Shown here piece by piece: positions 59,294 to 64,000 of a stretch of DNA of 64,000 nucleotides. The stretch is from Flavobacteriaceae bacterium (GTDB lineage Bacteria > Bacteroidota > Bacteroidia > Flavobacteriales > Flavobacteriaceae). Each line of letters starts with the position of its first letter. Positions within the stretch are counted from its first letter, which is position 1. The stretch spans positions 17,342-81,341 of the forward strand of contig JALWKK010000102.1 in NCBI GenBank assembly GCA_027081505.1. The letters are read 5' to 3'. Below the pieces are notes generated by a model that had not been told where the DNA came from, did not search any database, and saw only the letters and a program-made list of their open reading frames with translations. The translations under genes and the position numbers were made by a program.

Positions 59294-60532
59294 ATGAAAA
59301 CAATTAAATATTTTTTTTATCTCGTAGCTTTTTTGGTGATAGAATTGAAAGCAAATGCTCAAACCACCTACGTCCCCGATGATAATTTTGAACAAGCTTT
59401 AATTGATATGGGCTATGACGATGTATTGGACGATTATGTGCTTACCGAAGACATAAATACCATTACTGTTTTAGATGTATCTTCAAAAAACATTAATGAT
59501 TTAACAGGTATTGAAGATTTTACGGCATTGGAGACTTTACATTGTTATAGTAATAATTTAACTGTTCTGGATTTGTCTGACAATATTATATTAGTAACTT
59601 TAGATTGCCGTTTCAACAACTTATCATCACTAAATATTTCTAATAATACAGCTTTAGAATGGTTAGCTTGTAGTGCAAATAATTTGACGAATTTAGATGT
59701 TTCCGGTAATCCTAATTTAACAAATTTATTTTGTGATCAAAACAATTTATCAAGCCTTGATGTTACAAACAATACTGCACTGGTATATATGGGATGTGGT
59801 CAGAATAATTTGACAAGTCTTGATGTGTCAAACAAAACGGCATTAGAAACCCTATCCTGTGGTGGTAATAATTTAACAAATTTAAATGTTTCAAATTGCC
59901 CTATATTAAATTCAATATATTGTGAAGAGAATGATCTAACGAATTTGAATATTTCTACTGTTCCAAATTTATTTTACCTAAATTGTTCTCAAAATAATCT
60001 TGAAAGTATTGATGTCTCCTCAAACCTTTCGCTATATTATTTTTTCTGTTATCAAAATAATATAACAAGTCTTGATGTTTCTGGCAATATTTTTTTAGCA
60101 TTACTGGATTGTAAGGATAACCTACTCACCCAATTAAATGTAAAAAACGGAAATAACCAAGCCATTAATTATAATTTTTATGCTACCAATAATCCAAATC
60201 TAACCTGTATTCAGGTAGACGATGCTGCTTGGAGTACTGCCAATTGGACAAACATTGACCCGCAACAGTATTTTAGCGAAGATTGTAGCTTGGGTATTGA
60301 TGATTATAATGCAGAAAATCTATCTGTTTTTCCAAATCCTACACAAGATTTTTTTCAAATAGAAACAAATATGACAATTCAAGAAGTAATTATTTACAAT
60401 TCGCTTGGGAAAACTATTGTAAAATGCCATTCAAAAGAGAGGTATGATGTGTCAAACCTAAATAAAGGCATTTATTTTCTTTCCATTCGGTTAAATAACA
60501 AAAAAGTAATCCACAAATTATTAATTGATTAA
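59294..60532 (+). CDS. leucine-rich repeat protein with T9SS type A C-terminal sorting domain
   Basis: Repeats such as NNLTNLDVSGNPNLTNLFCDQNNLSSLDVTNNTAL; C-terminus LSVFPNPTQDFFQIE...GIYFLSIRLNNKKVIHKLLID. Confidence 0.9.
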   Translation: MKTIKYFFYLVAFLVIELKANAQTTYVPDDNFEQALIDMGYDDVLDDYVLTEDINTITVLDVSSKNINDLTGIEDFTALETLHCYSNNLTVLDLSDNIILVTLDCRFNNLSSLNISNNTALEWLACSANNLTNLDVSGNPNLTNLFCDQNNLSSLDVTNNTALVYMGCGQNNLTSLDVSNKTALETLSCGGNNLTNLNVSNCPILNSIYCEENDLTNLNISTVPNLFYLNCSQNNLESIDVSSNLSLYYFFCYQNNITSLDVSGNIFLALLDCKDNLLTQLNVKNGNNQAINYNFYATNNPNLTCIQVDDAAWSTANWTNIDPQQYFSEDCSLGIDDYNAENLSVFPNPTQDFFQIETNMTIQEVIIYNSLGKTIVKCHSKERYDVSNLNKGIYFLSIRLNNKKVIHKLLID

Positions 60533-60545
60533 ATACCCAATAAAA

Positions 60546-62030
60546 ATGAAAATAACACGATACACAAAAAAAGAAATTCTTAAAATACTATTGTTTTTAA
60601 ATTTCCTATTACTCTTTCATGCCTTACAATCACAAACTTGGAATCAAGTAGGTAATAACATAGACGGAGAGGCTGCTAATGATTTTTCCGGTCTTTCTGT
60701 TTGTATGCCGGACACACAAACCGTCGCCATTGGAACACCAAATAACGATGGTAACGGTGCGGATGCCGGTCACGTTCGAATTTACGAGTTAAATAGTGGT
60801 AATTGGATTCAAAAAGGGCTGGATATAGATGGAGAAGCAGAGGGAGATTATTCAGGCGAATCCATTAGCATGCCGGATAACAAAACTATTGCCATTGGTG
60901 CACCTTTTAATGATGGAAACGGAGCATATTCCGGTCATGTTCGGGTTTTTGAATGGGACGGTAGTAATTGGATACAAAAAGGACAGGATATAGATGGAGA
61001 AGCCGGATTTTCATTAGGAAAAAGCGTGAGTATGCCCGATACAAATACCCTTGTAATAGGAATGGTAGGAGATAATAATATAAAAGGGTTAGTACGAATA
61101 TATCAATGGGACGGTAACAATTGGATACAAAAAGGGCAGGAAATTGAAGGGGAAGCAAGTGAAGATAGGTCCTGGATTGTTAGTATGCCTGATACGAATA
61201 CCGTTGCCATAGGAGCTCCGACTGGAGATGCAAACGGAGTAGATTCGGGTTATGTTCGAATTTTTGAATGGGACGGAAACAACTGGGTACAAAAAGGACA
61301 AACTATTGCAGGCGAAGCAGAAAATAATTTTTCGGGAAGCAGTATAAGTATGCCGGATGCCAATACCATAGCCATTGGAGCACCCGCAAATGATAACGCA
61401 GGACATGTACGAATTTATGAATGGAACGGAAGTAATTGGATACAAAAAGGGCTGGATATAGACGGAGAAGGTCCGGGAGATTATTCGGGAGGCTCGGTAA
61501 GTATGCCGGACGCCAATACAGTAGCAATTGGAGCCGAAGGTTATTATAGTACCCAAAATCAATACGGACAAGTGCGTGTGTTTGAATGGAACGGTAGTAA
61601 CTGGATACAAAAAGGACAAGATATAGACGGAGAGCAAATTCTTAGTATTTTTGGGTCATCGGTAAGTATGCCGGATGCAAATACGGTAGCTGCCGGCTCT
61701 CCATACTTTGATAGTGATAATGGTGAGGCTTCCGGAAACACAAGAGTGTTCTCTTTTCAAAACCTAGGTGTTAATGATAGCAATTTTGGAAACCAAATAA
61801 CACTTTACCCGAACCCGGCTTGCCAAGAAGCAACAATACATCTGGGAACAACTTACGAAAACATCTCGCTAAGAGTAACCAATATAGTGGGACAAACCAT
61901 TGTTCAAAAACAACACACAAACATCGATTCTATTTCGCTAAAACTTAATCAAGAAGAAGGAATTTACTTTGTAACCGTTACCAACAAATCAAAACAAAAA
62001 ACCTTAAAATTAATAGTTTGCAGTAACTAA
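60546..62030 (+). CDS. seven-repeat beta-propeller-like secreted protein with T9SS C-terminal sorting domain
   Basis: Seven copies of [QL]xIDGEA...S.SMPDxNTVAIGAP...GHVRIYEWxGxNWIQKG; C-terminus ITLYPNPACQEATIHL...GIYFVTVTNKSKQKTLKLIV. Confidence 0.88.
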   Translation: MKITRYTKKEILKILLFLNFLLLFHALQSQTWNQVGNNIDGEAANDFSGLSVCMPDTQTVAIGTPNNDGNGADAGHVRIYELNSGNWIQKGLDIDGEAEGDYSGESISMPDNKTIAIGAPFNDGNGAYSGHVRVFEWDGSNWIQKGQDIDGEAGFSLGKSVSMPDTNTLVIGMVGDNNIKGLVRIYQWDGNNWIQKGQEIEGEASEDRSWIVSMPDTNTVAIGAPTGDANGVDSGYVRIFEWDGNNWVQKGQTIAGEAENNFSGSSISMPDANTIAIGAPANDNAGHVRIYEWNGSNWIQKGLDIDGEGPGDYSGGSVSMPDANTVAIGAEGYYSTQNQYGQVRVFEWNGSNWIQKGQDIDGEQILSIFGSSVSMPDANTVAAGSPYFDSDNGEASGNTRVFSFQNLGVNDSNFGNQITLYPNPACQEATIHLGTTYENISLRVTNIVGQTIVQKQHTNIDSISLKLNQEEGIYFVTVTNKSKQKTLKLIVCSN

Positions 62031-62175
62031 TTTTAATAAATATTGATGACATTTTAAAATATTTTAGATGTATAGATGTAAAACAACAAAAACCATATTA
62101 TTATGAAAGTTTCACATTTTTTATACTTTTAAACTGTCTTATTTTTGAGGGATATTACAACTTGAACTTATTTCA

Positions 62176-63099
62176 TTAATCAAGTTTTAATAAATTTTCA
62201 AATGGTTTTGTTCGTTTTTTTGTCAGGTTAATATAATCTTGACTAATTTCAAAACCTACATATTTTCTATCACTTTTTAAGGCAGCAACTGCTGTTGTTC
62301 CACTACCCATAAATGGATCTAAAATAATATCTGTTTTAAAAGAATACAGTTGAATTAATCTATAAGGCAAATCAATAGGGAAAGGTGCGGGGTGTCCGAT
62401 TCTTCTTGCAGATTCAGCATTGAATGTCCAAATGGATTTTGTCCATTCCATAAATTCTTCTTTTGAAATGGTGTTTTGTTTTATCTCTTTTTCATCTTTT
62501 TTTCTGTCTCTTTTATAATTTCCTTTTGAAAAAACTAAAATATATTCGTGAATATCTCTTAAAATAGGATTTGATGCTGACATCCAACTTCCCCAAGCAG
62601 TTGATGGACTTGCACTTGCCGCTTTATTCCAAATTATTTCTCCACGCATATTAAAGCCAATGTCAATCATCATTTTTGAAATGTAATCAGATAGCGGTAT
62701 GTAGGGTTTTCTACCAAGATTTGCAACATTTATACAAGCTCGCCCGCCATTTACTAAAACACGATACGTTTGGGTAAAAACCCTTTTAAGCATTTCTAAA
62801 TATTCTTGCAAAGAAAGGTCTTCATCATATTCTTTTGATACATTGTAAGGGGGAGATGTAATCATCAAATGCAAAGAATTATCAGGTATCATAGACATAT
62901 CTTCTGCTGAACCTAAAATTGTTGTGTTTAGCAAATTTTCAGGAAAAAGATTAGTTTCTTTACTAACCTGTTTTTTGTTTCCTAATTCTTTGTATAATTT
63001 AGAATTATAAAATTTAGAAGAGTCGTGATTAATTCTTCCATTTGTCCCGAATGAGCTTGATTCTGTTCCGTTTCTTTTATATGTATTAGATTTTTTCAT
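62176..63099 (-). CDS. type II site-specific DNA methyltransferase, beta-class order (TSPPYN then DPFMGSGTT)
   Basis: MITSPPYNVSKEYDED, DIILDPFMGSGTTAVAALKSDRKYVGFEIS. Confidence 0.94.
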   Translation of the reverse strand: MKKSNTYKRNGTESSSFGTNGRINHDSSKFYNSKLYKELGNKKQVSKETNLFPENLLNTTILGSAEDMSMIPDNSLHLMITSPPYNVSKEYDEDLSLQEYLEMLKRVFTQTYRVLVNGGRACINVANLGRKPYIPLSDYISKMMIDIGFNMRGEIIWNKAASASPSTAWGSWMSASNPILRDIHEYILVFSKGNYKRDRKKDEKEIKQNTISKEEFMEWTKSIWTFNAESARRIGHPAPFPIDLPYRLIQLYSFKTDIILDPFMGSGTTAVAALKSDRKYVGFEISQDYINLTKKRTKPFENLLKLD

Positions 63100-63103
63100 T
63101 TTA

Positions 63104-63892
63104 TTATCTAATTAAACTTAAAAATTTTTCTGCTTTGGCTATTTCATCTTTTTCTTTTGCAGAAATTGTAATAATTTGTCCTAATTTTCTTTTAGGTAAC
63201 ATTGATGAAAAGAAATTCATACCGGAATTTACTACTTCTGTGATGTATTTTTGTAAATTATTGTAATCATCAAAAGTTTGAAATCCTTTGTTTTCAGTGT
63301 TTTTAATACAATCATCTGTGGGATTCGGATAAAGTGAAATAAAATTTTGAATAATCCCTGCTTTTTTCAAAAAATCAACTTTTTTAGTATAATTTTTTGT
63401 TATGGGACTGTTACCTAAAATAATAATTGGAATTTTAGTTGATTCTATGCCTGAAACTCTGATATTTATAGATTTTCCAATTGCTTTTAACATTGAATCG
63501 GAACGAAGAATTGACGGATTTCCTTTGTGTGTTTTGTAATCTCCAACATAAATTACTTGACTATTTTCATATTTGTAATTATTAACAATACTCATTTTTA
63601 TTTCAAAAAGCAATTTGATGTTTTCGGCTTTTTGATGTTTTTCATTTGTAGTGCAGAATGCTAAATCGGCATCACTTTGAGAGGTTAATCCAAGTTCCGG
63701 ACAAACGACACTATTTACGACAAATAGTCCTAAACTTTCAGCAATTGGATGAAAAAAATCTTTACTCCACTTTTCCGTATATTGTCCAATCAGGGAATTT
63801 CTACTTTGCAACGTTTGTCTTTCAGCACTCTTTCCTTTTGGAACATAGGCAAAATACCCGTCAGTTAAATTGTAAAATTGTAGTATTCCCAT
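63104..63892 (-). CDS. putative type II restriction endonuclease (PD-(D/E)xK-like)
   Basis: Adjacent, 4 nt upstream of the methyltransferase; SDADLAFCTTNEKHQKAENIKLLFEIKMSIV fits a D...ExK core. Confidence 0.78.
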   Translation of the reverse strand: MGILQFYNLTDGYFAYVPKGKSAERQTLQSRNSLIGQYTEKWSKDFFHPIAESLGLFVVNSVVCPELGLTSQSDADLAFCTTNEKHQKAENIKLLFEIKMSIVNNYKYENSQVIYVGDYKTHKGNPSILRSDSMLKAIGKSINIRVSGIESTKIPIIILGNSPITKNYTKKVDFLKKAGIIQNFISLYPNPTDDCIKNTENKGFQTFDDYNNLQKYITEVVNSGMNFFSSMLPKRKLGQIITISAKEKDEIAKAEKFLSLIR

Positions 63893-64000
63893 TTTTAAGA
63901 CAATGCTAAGATAGACTTTTTTTATAATTTTTATTAATTTCTTGATGATGATGAGATGTTGACTTGTTGGAAACTCGAGGCACGAGAGTTTTCAATAAAT

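Noticed and set aside
61089-61637. 182-aa minus-strand ORF
   Set aside because: Antisense to the seven-repeat protein; the long open frame is a by-product of repeated sense sequence.

Overview
Flavobacteriia/Bacteroidota-type chromosomal window, AT-rich, with TAnnTTTG-type -7 promoter elements. Content is mostly housekeeping: meaB, htpG, fabH-like, a pfkA-gap-kinase-pgi glycolysis cluster, prfB, asnB, a triple PPIase/SurA-like operon plus moxR, ffh, folD, a DHH phosphoesterase, gldI, fumC, rocD, bshA. Accessory loci are a SusD-like/STN-TonB receptor/DUF4249/MG2-plug-like outer-membrane locus, three secreted proteins (LRR and seven-repeat beta-propeller-like proteins with T9SS C-terminal domains), and a type II restriction-modification pair. 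The strongest unusual signal is upstream of asnB (minus strand, about 23730-23876). It contains an unannotated 15-codon leader ORF, MLNNIFNNNNNNKML, with 8 Asn codons. The ORF is followed directly by a 10-bp potential antiterminator and a perfect intrinsic terminator, which is the geometry of a ribosome-mediated, asparagine-responsive transcription attenuator. Other notable signals are a prfB programmed +1 frameshift site that the ORF track truncates, a dispersed two-hairpin repeat (about 1141-1264 and 37495-37613) whose substitutions preserve pairing as G-U wobbles, and a 56-aa small membrane protein missed by the ORF track. No rRNA, tRNA, CRISPR array or IS transposase was recognised. All calls were made by eye; no database search was run.
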